A stretch of 64,000 nucleotides of DNA from Amblyomma americanum (taxonomy: Eukaryota; Arthropoda; Arachnida; Ixodida; Ixodidae): positions 118,396,281 to 118,460,280 of the forward strand of contig NC_135498.1 of the NCBI RefSeq assembly GCF_052857255.1, in the 5' to 3' direction. Position 1 is the first letter of the stretch; the number at the start of each line of letters is the position of its first letter. Below the pieces are notes generated by a model that ran no database searches, was not told the DNA's origin, and saw only the letters and a program-made list of their open reading frames with translations. Position numbers and translations under genes: made by a program. This document shows, piece by piece, positions 1 to 10,651 of this stretch.

Positions 1-1161
1 GCCTTGTGGCCGAGTCTCATCTTGCTTTGCAAAAAGACATGATCGGCGCATGTGGCCAGGTCTGAAACAGCTGTAGCAATAGTCAGCATTCGGTTTTTAA
101 GGGCGAGGCCGCAGAATACAGCCATAGCGGTAAAGTCGTGAAAGAGTTGGTGGGCCTTGTAGTGTGACGATGCACGAGCGCCCCATTCCCATATACCGCA
201 CTTGCATGACACGGTAGGTTGGACAGTACAGCTTGCGCTGGAGGGTCGTCTGGTCTTCGGCAACGTCGACGTTGTAAACAACACATCGTTGTAAAGCAGA
301 AGCTTCTACTAGCTACACAAGGACCCGCACCGAGATCTCGCTTGTAATCGATATGCACTTCAGCGTTTGCAGACGCTTGACAGAAGCCAAAGTCGGGAGC
401 CACTCATTGATGGTATTAGATTTCGTTCTAGACGTGAAGCCACGAAAACCTTTCGTCCCAAGACACTCGTCCAGGTTCGCCTGAAGAATCCTGTTCGGAA
501 TGTGTGTGAGGCTTTTGGCTGCCAGAGCTTTAGTGGCCACTTTATACGATACCGATCTTGATGTCGGCAGAGCCAACTGGCTGGCATACGCTGAGAAGAA
601 CGCTTGCCTTGTGAGCTGCAGTTGGCAGAAGACGAATCCTGTGCAGTGTCTCCTGATGCGCGCTTTTGAGAACTGCGGAAAGCCGGTGGCACGGATGGAG
701 GTGCTGAAGACAAGTCCATATTGGAGAGCTCTCCTCACGCAATGCGGTTGAAGGCCCATCCAGCACTGGAGGCTGGGCAGCCATTTCCGAGTTCCGCCCA
801 GAGGGCATATCGCTCACAGGCAGAGGTGCATTTGGAGAAAGCGGGATGGGAGCTGCGTGATGGGCCGGGAGCAAGAACCAAAAGCTGTGACCCAGGCTCA
901 GTTGTCAAGAGATGTAGCTGAAGCCGTGGTGACCGGCGCCGGCGAAGCTACCTCTGCCAGCGCATCACCGGTGGCTCTTGGCCTAGCCTCGGAGCCAAGT
1001 CCAACTGCAGGGATAACTGAAGGACATTTGCTTACTGCCACCCAGATAGACGGCGCATGAGCTTTGGGAGCCTCCTCAGATGGTGCGAAGTCAATTCTCT
1101 TGATATAAGGAACGCATTTATGCGGATGGCGAGATTTTTCACTGGAAAGATGTGTAGCCAC
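1..1161 (-). pseudogene. LINE C ORF1 (gag-like) remnant, truncated and frameshifted
   Basis: Reading right to left, the frame opens at 1161 (start MATHLSSEKSRHPHK) with a low-complexity Ala/Pro/Ser-rich N-terminus. It shifts frame near 890 and 740 into a central domain (QANLDECLGTKGFRGF, TLKCISITSEISV) that is almost the same as in the copy at 58.6-59.3 kb. The CCHC zinc-knuckle part seen in that copy would begin near base 60 and run off the window. In this LINE class ORF1 is an RNA-binding nucleocapsid-like protein. At least two shifts make it non-functional. The many shorter frames over these bases are shadows. Confidence 0.65.
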
Positions 1162-1241
1162 CTTTGTAGGGACAGATAGTAGATGAGTAAAAAGAGGTGG
1201 ACTCCCCGTTTCTCTGCTGTAGGGACAGTTCGTCTTCTTCC
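1..1241 (-). mobile_element. LINE C, second copy (5' part only)
   Basis: This is the 5' UTR and ORF1 region of an RNase H-type non-LTR retrotransposon, cut by the window edge; the rest would lie left of base 1. It aligns base for base, with scattered differences, to 58,585-59,770. Both copies stop at the same point, just before tactagttactttt (1242-1255 here, 59,771-59,784 there). Sharing the insertion point means these are duplicates of one insertion, not two independent ones. Confidence 0.75.
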
Positions 1242-1795
1242 TACTAGTTACTTTTTATTCCAGTTGTCGACCTCCCTCCCATCCCTCCGCCTCTATTTCT
1301 TTCAAAAAGAAAGCGCGGAGTGCCTAAAGTGATGTTGCAGACAAACAAAATGTACAGGTGTTCTCGACAACCATTGATGCGGCTCCCGTGCATGCCAGAA
1401 ACACCTGCCCTTGACGACGCACCCAACTGAAAGAAAAAGACTGAATACCCATAAAGCACAAAACACGTGCACGAACACGCATTCACACACTTGCCTTCAC
1501 CTACCTCCTTTCCCAAACCACTGCACACACAAATCTCCAAAGAGTGAAAGCATGCCCGGCATTTTGTAACCGCACATTGTTCAAAATTACTGTAACTTTG
1601 CTGAGATTTCAGCGATATTTTCCTTGGAAAGCTAGAATTGATGATGAAGTGTCATTTTTTGCTTAATGTCATGTTCAGAAAATGGCTTCACCATGTGCCA
1701 CAGTCTGAAGCCATCACATATAACTCTGCAGGACTTTTGAGGCCACTCTAACATAGCTGAGCTCCAGCACATTTGCGTAAATTATTCTCGTTACT
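1242..1795. mobile_element. hAT-like element interior, third partial copy
   Basis: It matches 59,771-60,324 and 9,887-10,430, the internal part of the hAT-like element described at 9,763 and 51,276. Both termini are missing: the LINE C copy lies on the left side and a SINE on the right. No transposase frame is visible. Homology to the other copies stops at the SINE and does not resume beyond it. Confidence 0.6.
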
Positions 1796-2106
1796 AATTG
1801 GTTGTTTTTTTTGGGGGGGAAAGGAAATGGCGCAGTATCTGTCTCATATATCGTTGGACACCTGAACCGCGCCGTAAGGGAAGGGATAAAGGAGGGAGTG
1901 AAAGAAGAAAGGATAATAGGTTCCGTAGTGGAGGGCTCCGGAATAATTTCGACCACCTGGGGATCTTTAACGTGCACTGACATCGCACAGCACACGGGCG
2001 CCTTAGCGTTTTTCCTCCATAAAAATGCAGCCGCTGCGGTCGGGTTCGAACCCGGGAACTCCTGATCAGTAGTCGAGCGCCCTAACCATTGAGCCACCGC
2101 GGCGGG
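1796..2106 (-). mobile_element. Ruka-like SINE, full length
   Basis: Read on the minus strand: a tRNA-derived head with A box (tggctcaatggttagg) and B box (gggttcgaaccc), then the body with ccaggtggtcgaaatt and cggagccctccac, then a pyrimidine-rich stretch, then the tail atactgcgccatttccttt and a short A/T-rich end. Such SINEs are transcribed by Pol III from the A/B boxes and moved by a LINE in trans. One B-box-proximal change (atcagg for atccgg) marks it as a mutated copy. No clear target-site duplication was found. Confidence 0.85.
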
Positions 2107-2240
2107 GCGGAAAATGAAATGAAAATTAGTTTTAAAGAAAAGAAGTGGGCCCTGTATCACATATCTCTGTGGACATCCGAGCCTCGCCGTAAGAAAAGGA
2201 TAATGAAATGAAAATTGATTTTTAAGCAAAGGAAGTGACG
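2107..2240 (-). repeat. Two short divergent SINE tail relics
   Basis: 2,108-2,200 is a weak minus-strand match to the SINE 3' part (ctgtggacatccgagcctcg for the usual ggacacctgaaccgcg). The phrase atgaaatgaaaatt occurs at both its ends (about 2,113 and 2,204), so it may be a small tail duplication. Confidence 0.4.
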
Positions 2241-2714
2241 TGTCTGACATATTTCTAGTTTGGGCGCAGTGGGGCCGTGCAGACACGCAGGAATCCCGCG
2301 TTGAGCGGCTAATAACGCAGCGCACGTCCAAAGCGGTTCACCACGAAACTTGCGCCTTGCTGCCCGTTCGTTCAGCGCGGAAGCTATGCTGGCGTTCGTG
2401 GCATCGGGTTTGTCGAGAACGATGTGCCGACGAACGAAGACTGCGAATTGAATACCGCGCGTTTCGGCAAGGCGCCTGGCACCGCTTCTACGTGGTTTGC
2501 CGCTTCGCGCGTCCGTTTCACTGTACGAAGCAGAGAGATCTGTCTAAAGGGCAATGCGTCACGCCGAACGGGCGATTGCGTTCCGTGGACTCACTGGAAG
2601 TGCTGCAACACGCTGTCACGTTCCACTCTCAAAGGCGATGTTTAAGGGTCCTACAATTTTTTTACAATGTGCATATGAGGCGACGGTGACGAAGAATTTT
2701 GCAGTCCACCAAGT
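2241..2714. other. Unassigned GC-rich stretch
   Basis: Overlapping frames of 149 aa (2,240-2,689) and 73 aa (2,424-2,645) are open on the plus strand. They conflict with each other, are Arg/Cys-rich as GC-rich noncoding DNA often is, and show no motif I recognise. No copy was noticed elsewhere in the window. Confidence 0.3.
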
Positions 2715-3020
2715 CCACGATGCTTCGGCCCTTTAGTGATAAGGGCGCTCGACTGCTGCGCCAGAGTACACGCGATCAATCCAGTCGGCTGAGGCAGCGT
2801 TTCGATAGAGACTAACCGCAAACGCGCCAGTGTGCTGTGCGATGTCAGTGGATATTATAGACTCCCAGATGGTCGAAATTATTCCGGAGCCCTCCACTAC
2901 GGCACCTCTTTCTTCCTTTCTTCTTTCGCTACATCCTTTATGCCTTCCCTCACGGCGTGGTTCTGGTGTCCACCCAGACCTGTGAGGAAGTTACTGCGAC
3001 ATTCCCTGTCCTCAAAAATG
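2715..3020 (+). mobile_element. Divergent Ruka-like SINE, first half of a tail-to-tail pair
   Basis: A degenerate tRNA head (agtgataagggcgctcgac; B-box relic gcgatcaatcc) is followed by gtgctgtgcgatgtcagtg, cagatggtcgaaattattcc and the tail actgcgacattccctgtcc. The tail abuts the tail of an opposite-strand copy. The same pair and the same junction recur at 44,700-45,118, where the head is missing. Confidence 0.7.
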
Positions 3021-3203
3021 CAAATTGTAAATTGGTTTTGGGGAAAGGAAATGGCGCAGTATCTCACATCTCGGCGGACACCTAAACCGCACCGTAAGGG
3101 AAGGGATAGAAGAGGAAGTGATCGAAGAAAGGAAGAGTTGCCGTAGTGGGAAGCTCCGAAATAATTTCGAGTACCTGGGGATCTTCAACGTGCACTCACC
3201 AAT
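3021..3203 (-). mobile_element. Ruka-like SINE 3' half, tail-to-tail partner
   Basis: Starting from aaattggttttggggaaagg it reads as the reverse complement of the SINE tail and body, ending at the gatcttcaacgtgcactcac region. It forms an imperfect inverted repeat with the preceding copy. Confidence 0.75.
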
Positions 3204-3341
3204 TTTTGAAGCGAAATGCTTCAGTATGCTTGTCAACAAAGCGCTTCGCGCGAGCCGCCGAATGTCGGAGCACGAGTGACGTCACGCGCGGCGCAGGTGG
3301 CCGCTGCCGCGCGCTATGCGTCATCCTTTGACGTTCGCCGC

Positions 3342-3455
3342 TCTTTCACTCCCTCTTCTATCCCTTCCCTTACGGCGCGGTTCAGGTGTCCAACGATATA
3401 TGAGGCAGATACTGCGCCATTTCCTTTCCCCCAAAACCAAATATTATTATTAAAC
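3342..3455 (+). mobile_element. Ruka-like SINE, 3' fragment
   Basis: Only the pyrimidine-rich part and tail remain (cttacggcgcggttcaggtg; tactgcgccatttcctttcc), ending in an ATT-rich stretch. It belongs to the ~690 bp (3,215-3,905) present in the left copy of the duplication but absent from the right copy. Confidence 0.8.
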
Positions 3456-3551
3456 GCGTGTTTATCGCTGAGGCCGACTGTATAACCGCTTGCCAGAAAA
3501 TAGGCGTGCGCATTTAACATGGAAGGAGAAGAATGATACTACCGATACAGA

Positions 3552-3712
3552 AATGCTACCACGGGAGTTGGCTGAAAAGCAGCGAAGATATGAAAGGCTG
3601 AAAGCTCAACGAGCGTCCGAGGCAACCGAACAACGAAAAGAACGTCTCGCTAAACAACGCAGGAAAGCCGAGTCTGCAACGCCAGAAGTACGACAGGCAT
3701 GTCTGGATAAAT
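3552..3712 (+). pseudogene. STPR-like basic repeat peptide remnant
   Basis: A frame within 3,490-3,816 reads in ~23-residue units of the form RLAKQRRKAESATPEVRQA, preceded by KQRRYERLKAQRASEATEQR. The STPR family (23-residue peptide repeats, DNA-binding in silkworm FMBP-1) has this Arg/Ala/Glu pattern with TPE-R at fixed spacing. The frame then runs into a (TC)n tract and SINE-like sequence, so it is a fragment. Related pieces occur at 5.3, 16.2, 31.2, 46.9 and 60.8 kb. The family name is my inference from the motif. Confidence 0.4.
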
Positions 3713-3715
3713 GGC

Positions 3716-3905
3716 CTGTTTCTCTCTCTCTCTCTCTCGCTCCGTGGTGTCCACCGAGATATGTGAGACAGTTACTGTGCCATTCACTTTCCTCAATATC
3801 CAAACAAAACAAGTGAGACGACGGCGTTCATAGAGTTTATTGGCGTTGACAACTTTGCAACGGCCGTTCCTTTTAACGAAAGGAAAGGCGCACAACCGGC
3901 TCCAT
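3716..3905 (+). repeat. Dispersed repeat shared with 26.21-26.40 kb, with (TC)n tract
   Basis: After a TC microsatellite (3,719-3,738) the sequence follows 26,212-26,400: gagatatnnngagactgttactg, ccaaacaaaacaagtgag, ggcgttcat, then aaaggcgcacaacnggctcc. It resembles a SINE 3' part with a different end from Ruka. Confidence 0.6.
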
Positions 3906-4128
3906 ATAATAAAAATAATAGTTTATAGGAAAGACATGGCGCCCGAGTTCTGTGCGGTTCCAGATCCACAGGTGGTCTAAATTATTCAGGAGTCTTCCAC
4001 TACGGCAACTCTCTATTTCTTCTTTCACTACCACTTTCCTGTTTTCTCTTACGGTGCGGTTGGGGTGTCCACCGAGCTTAGACAATTCATGCGCCGTTTC
4101 CTTTCTTGAAACAACCTATTTTTGAAAG
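3906..4128 (+). mobile_element. Old divergent SINE (ccacaggtggtctaaatt type)
   Basis: The body ccacaggtggtctaaattat, a purine/pyrimidine tract, tacggtgcggttggggtgtcc and the tail gccgtttcctttcttgaaac parallel the Ruka body at lower similarity. The same element is at 45,140-45,365. Here the end reads acaacctatttttgaaaggcc without interruption; in the right copy a younger SINE splits that phrase. Confidence 0.6.
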
Positions 4129-6284
4129 GCCAGTTTTTATTGTACACCACACGGCTGTTTATTTTTTTTTTTCTGTGCGTCTTCAACAGGGCAAAGCAAA
4201 ATTAAGAGTAACAATAATAATCCCGCATCGCTTAAATCTCTGATTCTAATTTACATTGAATAAAACTTCGATGGAACTTCGCTAGTACATTATCAGCTTT
4301 GAAAGGAAGCAAGGGTTCTACTTAGACTTTGAATTTATTGAGCAGAAGCCTCTTACTGGTCCACTGCTTTTTTGTGCGCTGAATGCATTAGTAATAGTAC
4401 CTTATCAAGTACGCACCGGCTCCATTTGCGGTCCAGTGGCTGCTTTCAAGTACTCGAGCTTGCTCATGTTGATGTTCACCACCACTTGGTTTTTAATTGT
4501 CTTGGCCAGGCATATCATGTGCTCCCATGTACCGTTGTTTGTACACGTTGATTGCTGGTCTGGTGGTCATGGTTCCCTTTTTGTAATTAATAAGAGTATG
4601 TAGCTAGGGCTAGCCAAACCCGTATTCATAAACTTTATTCCATATTTAAATTCACGTTGCAAAATCGGCCAGATAGTTTTGTAGTGTCTGTGTGGTCGCT
4701 TGGGGATTTCTTGGCGCACCATTACGCAGATATCGGCAGGTTTTCACATGGCATCACATCCTGCTGTATTACACGTCATCGCACGTAATCCGAGCCGCTA
4801 ATTAGTGGCCTTTAAAACTAAGTTTTCCTTTAATGTGATTTGCGCACGTTGTTGTGCGACGTGCTTGTACAAATCCACTGTTTATCCTCCTGAACGAACA
4901 TCCTCATTGGAGAAGAAGTTGTGCCCGGGTCCCGACCGAAGGGACTCCGGTTCGCTCATGCTTGACAACCTTTTAAAGCGAAAGCTTTACCACGGCCGCT
5001 CAATTGCAACGCACTTGCTGCCATTGAGCGGCAGTGGCTTTACCATCTAATGCGCCTAAGATTTCGCTGCGTCTGTACGAATGACCTTGAACAGGAGGAG
5101 CGGAGCTTTGTAAGCAACCACGTGACGTACCACGTGACTCGCACCAGCTGCCGTCACGCGCGGCGCCGTCGTAGCGGCGGCTGCGCGCTGCCCATCTACC
5201 GTCTCGCTGTGGACGAGCAAGTCAGCCGGAGCCGATGTCCTCGAGAGTGGGTACTCGCAGACGTCGGACCGAGTCTGATCACCCGGTTGCCATTGCCAAC
5301 TGTGCGAGGGATTGAGCAATCGATAGGGAGCGTAAACCCGCTAAACGGCTAGCCGAAAGCATGGGAGGGCGGGAGATTCGCCTGGCTGTAAGGCGAGCTA
5401 AAGATGCCGAATGAAGACAGCGACGAGCCTTGTTAGCACCCACGGGGAGACTGGCGAGACGCTGGAAGCGAGTTCTGGCAGTGCGGAACCCGCAACGACC
5501 CACGTTGTCCGTCTGCCTGTCAGACTGTGCTTCGGCCCCAAGAACCTTATAAAGTGACCTCACATGTAATCCGTGCTTTGCTTGCATAGCTAGGGTTGGC
5601 TGAGCTAAGCCGACCTTTATTTTTTTTCTTTGCAGCGAACCTGGTTTTCTACGTCACTACAGCCATTCCACGAATTTGAATTTCCGAGTCGCGCCGATAC
5701 CGGATTTTCCTCCGAACGGGACCATTAGCGCTTTTTCTTTAAGGGGTAATGCGTTGCTTGTCAGTGCCTTGATGTCTTATAAAATCAAGAAGGATTGATA
5801 CCGGTCAGAATTCATGGCAGTAGACAGACGTAATGTATTTTGTTTATTTTCGTAATGCTGTTTACTAGTATTAACAACTAGCTCTGCTTGCAATCCACTT
5901 TGTGAGATAACCTACGCTGACTCTATAAAACCCAGTTAAACGCCTGTACCTCTCGCTTGTATTATTATTATTACGTAGACACCTCAATGGCACCGTGAAC
6001 GGGGTTGAGTGGAAAAGAACTGCATGTAAGTACGCTCCGTCTCCGTTGACACCGAACACAGTTCAGTGGACGCGATCTTGCTCTACGTTACCTTCGACTA
6101 CAAAGCACAGTTAAGGAGGCAACCCCGTGGAACCCTTACCTCGTAAATGAAAGGGAGGCCCTGACAACGCTCGACGCAATGTTGCAGGACGTCACCAGTG
6201 AGGACCACCTCGACGTCGCCGCCTACCTGCATTCCGCCCTAAGCACGAATACGCCTATATGAGAGTAAGAAAGGGATTATGCTT
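4129..6284 (+). other. Duplicated noncoding block (pairs with 45,720-47,823)
   Basis: This 2.1-kb stretch has no recognisable gene apart from the STPR-like fragment at 5.3 kb. It includes attaagagtaacaataat, a GC-rich piece with acgtaccacgtgactcgcac near 5,126, and Pol II-like TATA and AATAAA motifs that I cannot interpret. The 100-aa frame at 5,050-5,352 is open in part in both copies but shows no known motif. Confidence 0.5.
5304..5414 (+). pseudogene. STPR-like basic peptide fragment (left copy)
   Basis: One frame gives AIDRERKPAKRLAESMG then REIRLAVRRAKDAE and a stop, with an in-frame TGA before AIDRERK. The right copy (46,880-46,991) has the intact version RDLAIDRERKRAKRPAERNG then WELRLARRRAKDAE and a stop. 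The repeat period and Arg/Ala/Glu content match the other STPR-like pieces in the window. Confidence 0.4.
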
Positions 6285-7700
6285 CTTAGGAAACTAGGCG
6301 TAGGTAAAAACCAGATATGTGGGTTAAGAGACAAGGAGGACAATGCTATTAGCAATGTGGATAAGATAGTTAATGTAGCCGAAGAGTTCTACGCAAATCA
6401 ATACAGTAGCCAATGTAATCCGAACGTTAATGATAAAGACAGTAGCGCACACCATTGCGGCTTCCCGCCAGTAAAGAAAAAGGAAGTAAAGAAAGCATTA
6501 GCAATTGTGCAAAGGGGAAGAGCAGCTGGCTAGGATCAGGTAACAGCAGATCTGTTGAAAGACGGAGGGCATATACTGCTACAAAAAAAGCAACCCTGTA
6601 TACGCAATGCCTTACGACCTCGACCGTACAACAAGCTTGGAAGAATGCAAATATTTTCTTAATTCATAAGAAAGCAGACGCCAAGAACTAGAAAAAATTA
6701 CAGACCAATCAGCTTACTGTCCGCTGCCTACAAGGTATTTACTAAGGTAATCAGTAATAGAGTAAGGACAACCTTAGACTTTAATAAACCAAATTATCAG
6801 GCAGGCTTTCGTAAAGGGTATTCAACAATAGATCATATTCACACTATAAATAAGAGGATAGAGAAATGCACAGAATATAACCGACCCCTATATATATCCT
6901 TCATTGATTACGAGAAAGCATTTGACCAAGTGGAAATCTCAGCTGTCAAAGAGGCATTGCGTAATCAGGGTGTATAAGAGCCTTATGTCAAAACACTGGA
7001 TCATATATACAGGAACGGCAAAGCTACCATAGCCCTCCATAAAATGACCATTAAAATTCCAATAAGGAAGGGCGTCAGGCAAGAAGTCACGATCTCGCCG
7101 ATCCTATTCACCGCCTGTTTACAGTTGGTATTCCGATGCCTGAATTGGGAACAGTTGGGGATAAGAGTTAATGGAGATTACCTAAATAATCTGCTATTCG
7201 CTAAGGAGTTTTCCTTTCTCAGTCAGGAGATGAATGGCAAATCATTATCAATGCTACCATTCAATATTGATTGATTCCTACACTGAGCAGAGCGGTGGGT
7301 CTAAATTTTAACATGCAGAAAAGCAAAGTACTGTTCAACAGTCTAGCAAGGGAACAGCAGATCACAACTGGAAGCTAGATGCAAGAAGTGGAAGAGGAAT
7401 ACATCTACTAAGGGCAGGTAGGGGCAGCTGATCGGGATCATGATAGGGAAATAACTAGAAGGGTAAGAATGGGATGCAGCGCATATGACAGGTTCTCTCA
7501 GATCATGAATAGGTGATTACCAATATCCCTGAAGAGAAAAGTGTACAACCGCTGTATCTTGCCGGTACTCTCCCACGGGGCAGAAACGCGGAGGCTAGCG
7601 AAAAGGGTTCAGCATAGTAAAGGACGACGCAGCGAGCCATGGAAAGAAACAGGATAGGTGTAACGTTAAGAGACCGAAAGTGGGCAGAGTGGGTGAGGGA
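6285..7700 (+). pseudogene. RTE reverse transcriptase pseudogene
   Basis: The protein can be followed through at least four frame changes and several stops (for example after KGRAAG-like sequence at 6,531 and after GV near 6,976). Conserved pieces are the RT fingers (AGFRKGYSTIDHI), the palm Asp motif FIDYEKAF and the KGVRQE strand. The thumb and C-terminus (RNRIGVTLRDRKWAEWVRE-like) persist near 7,640-7,700 only as scattered words. No activity is expected. Confidence 0.8.
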
Positions 7701-7968
7701 ACCATCCCGGGTTAATGACATCCTAGTCGAAATCAGGAGGAAGAACTGGGCTGGGCATTCAATGCGAAGGCAAGACAACCGCTGGTCCGAGGGGTAGCGA
7801 AATGGATTCCAAGAGAAGGCAAGCGTAGCAGATGGAGGCAGAAAGTAAGGCGGCAGGAGAAGATTATGAGGCTTCCAGGCAAAGGTTGGGCACAGCTGGG
7901 AAAGGACAGGGTTAATTGGAAAGACATGGGAGAGGCCTTTGCCCTGCAGTCGGTGTAGTCAGGATATT
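6285..7968 (+). mobile_element. RTE-clade LINE, 5'-truncated decayed copy
   Basis: It covers the end of the endonuclease-RT linker (RKLGVGKNQICGLRDKE) through the RT to the 3' end (ttgccctgcagtcggtgtag). RT pieces visible in shifting frames: AGFRKGYSTIDHI, FIDYEKAFDQVE and IPIRKGVRQEVTISPILFT. The catalytic FADD motif has been lost to substitution and indels (frame reads LLFAKEFSFL near 7,190). It aligns along its length with 47,824-49,468 and with the RTE at 51.5-54.3 kb. It predates the duplication because both copies carry it with the same 5' break. Confidence 0.85.
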
Positions 7969-8477
7969 GACAAAGCTGCCCGACTACATTTCAGCGCCGT
8001 TATGTTTATATCGTGCAGTCCGCAGAAGAACCCCGACGTCTTGCCTGGCTGCGCACTCAAGACGAGTAGCGCGCCGACCGTTGACATTACAACCTTCGTC
8101 GGCGCCACGCAGAAGAGAAGCCAGCTGACCTAGAGTGAGTTTGGACATCCATTTGTCACGGTGGACTCCGTGAAGACGTTGCCGCTACGGCGGGCCGCAC
8201 AAGATGATTCGCCTGCTATGTTAACGGGACTCTGAAGTTGTTCTTGATGGATTGTCATGGTCCGAGCGACGCCGAACCCGAGGAGAAGTAGTGCGCGTTG
8301 TGGGTCGAAAGCCATTTTATGAGCGCTAATATAAGCACGTGTTCGTGCTCATGCACTCTATTTTAAGGCGAAAACTTTATATGTTTCTTTGACTCAAAGC
8401 TGCTAGTTGTCGGCGTCGGAGCACAAAAGATCGGTGAGCTATGGAGATGGCAAGAAGTAGAGAAAGATAGAGAAAGA

Positions 8478-9472
8478 GGCAACTTTTATTTCCCACAGGT
8501 GCCGTGAACTAGGGCAGGTGGGCCCTGTGCGGCCCCCAGGTGGGGGCGACGTACAGGGCCCATAAAATGAATGAGCGTTGCGTGGTCTTATCTGGCTGGT
8601 TGAGGAGTTGGTTCCAGCATTCCGCAGAGGGAGTTGGCAGGAGGACCCGTGAGGGAGGGTTATTTTCGCATCCCCTGAGGATGTGCACTTGAGTTTCAGA
8701 TGATGCGTGGTTGCAATCTGGGCATATGGGGCCGTATTCCCTGTTGGCGATGAGTGATAGCCTTGAGTGGCTGAGAATTAAGAGCGTCTGATTGCTTCGG
8801 AGTAGGGTGGCTTATGTTCTGTCGAGGTCGGGTTTGAGAGGCGGAAAAGGGCGTCATGTCTTTATGAACTTTGGTGATGTCGGCACAAGTGTGGGGATCT
8901 TCAGCGATGGCTCCAGGATCCGTGGCGTGGCCGCCGGGATCGTTAATTCTCGGGCATGTCGGCAGGCCCCTTCCTTACCAGCCTGTTAGGCGTCAGTGGT
9001 GTATGCAGGGACTTATTATTTTTCAATCTTTTTAGGTTGCCCCAACCTGATAAATGTCCCTTCGTTACCACAGTTGCCCTCATGGGCGGGTACACCGCCT
9101 AGAATAATTTTGCGATCGGTAGTGCAGCCGCGCAGGATGCGTGCGATGGCAATGCAGATGCAGCCTGCCGAGTATAGGATTGCTCGTTTTGTGTCACCGA
9201 GGAGTGTGCGCGGACGGCGGTCAGCGATAGCTATCGCTATCGCTGTATCTTCTGCTGCGGCGGGGGATGGGCGCAATCCGCGGCGGCGGAGATAAGGGTA
9301 GATCGCGGTGTGGTTGGAAAAACCACGTAGGTTGCACCTTGCCTTGCCGCGTGCATATGTGTAGTGTGTTCGTCGGCACGATAGAAATCATCCAGTCCTC
9401 GAGCTTTGTGCTAAAGGCGCGCGTCGTGTCGGTGAGGCAGCCGCTTCTTCGGTAGCGGTTTGGCAAAAGGGC
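8478..9472 (-). mobile_element. LINE D, 3' fragment (RNase H end), left copy
   Basis: On the minus strand it carries the RNase H region and 3' UTR of an I/Jockey-group LINE. Recognisable are YRRSGCLTDTTRAFST, the frame with AIAIAIADRRPRTLLGDTKR (the Asp of GDS has context GDT here) and the downstream PAHEGNCGNEGT. It matches 30,190-31,163 and 49,998-50,988. The sequence left of RNase H is absent in all three, so it is a 5'-truncated subtype. Frame breaks interrupt the domain near 9,220 and 9,100. Confidence 0.75.
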
Positions 9473-10651
9473 GGGTATGTAATACACATGGCAAGAAGTG
9501 CAGAGGGAAACGACTGGAGCTGCTTCGGAGCGAGGACGTATTACCAGAGAGGGCGTCGCTGTCGAATATAGGACTTCAGATGGCGGAAGGCGGCGGAGCG
9601 TCGGAGGCAGCAGGTGCCAGCATCCGACCACTTGCTGCAAGAGTTACTCGCACCAGTGCTCACGCAGTATGAGTTATAAGTGTCTTTGCGAATGGTTTCG
9701 TGGCTGCGCGGGCGTCACTGTGTCTTCAGACTCCAATTCCGATGATGTGTGTGCAATGCAGTCAGTGTTGGCGGTAACGCTTTATTTTTCCAGTAACTTA
9801 GTAACGTACCCGTTACCATTTTGAAACTGGAAACGTTAACATACTTACGTTAACATTTTTCGGTAACGTGAGGTGTCACGTTACTAGTTACTTTTTTATT
9901 CCAGTTAGGACCCCCTCCGCCTCACGTTTTTTTAAAAAAAAGAAAGCGTGGAGGGCCTACAATGATGTTGCAGATAAACAAAATGCACCGGTGTTCTCGA
10001 AAACCCTTCTTGCGGCTCGCGTGCATGCCAGAAACACCTGCCCTTGACGACACACCCAACTGAAACAAAAAGACTGAATACCCATAAAGCACGAAATACG
10101 TGGACGAATACGCATTCACACACTTGCCTGCACCCATCTCCCTTCCCAAACCACTGCACACACAAATCTCTAAAGAGTGGAAGCGTGCCCGGCATTTTGG
10201 AACATCACATTGTTCAAAATTACTGTAAATTTTTTGAGAGTTCAGCGATGTTTTCTTTGGAAAGCAAGAATTAATGCTGTATGGTCATTTTGTGTTTAAT
10301 GTCATGCTCAGAAAATGGCTTCACCATGTGCCACAGTGTATGAAGTCATCACATAGAACTCTGCATTCAACTTTAGGCCACTAAAATATAGCTGATTTCC
10401 AGCACATTTGTGTAAATTATTCCTCTTAAATCAGGATTTCTGGTAAAATCGCTGTTTTGGCTAGAAGCTTTAGATGAAATTCAACCTTTGTAAAATTGTT
10501 ATCGTGAGTTCTTGCAGCGAAGACGCAATGATTAAAATTTATGGCCATGCAGTAATGAAAAAGTAAGGAGTTGGTTGGTTGGTTGTGAAACTTTATTTCC
10601 AGCGGATATAGAGGAGCGACACGAAGTCGCCCCCCGCTTAAACGGCGGCCG

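Noticed and set aside
1..1241. Independent LINE C insertion
   Set aside because: Same target position in the same hAT as at 59,770, so a duplicated insertion is simpler.
2030..2106. tRNA genes at SINE heads (also 24.27, 25.7, 33.5, 35.9, 37.9, 43.1 kb)
   Set aside because: A and B boxes are present, but the sequence runs directly into the SINE body, has no closing acceptor stem and recurs with the same downstream sequence. These are SINE promoters.
1796..2106. Target duplication for this SINE
   Set aside because: Flanks gttacta and cggaaaat do not match; the right flank is another repeat, so the site was probably rearranged.
2240..2689. 149-codon plus-strand open frame as a gene
   Set aside because: Overlaps other frames of similar length, Arg/Cys-rich as expected from GC-rich DNA, with no motif and no second copy.
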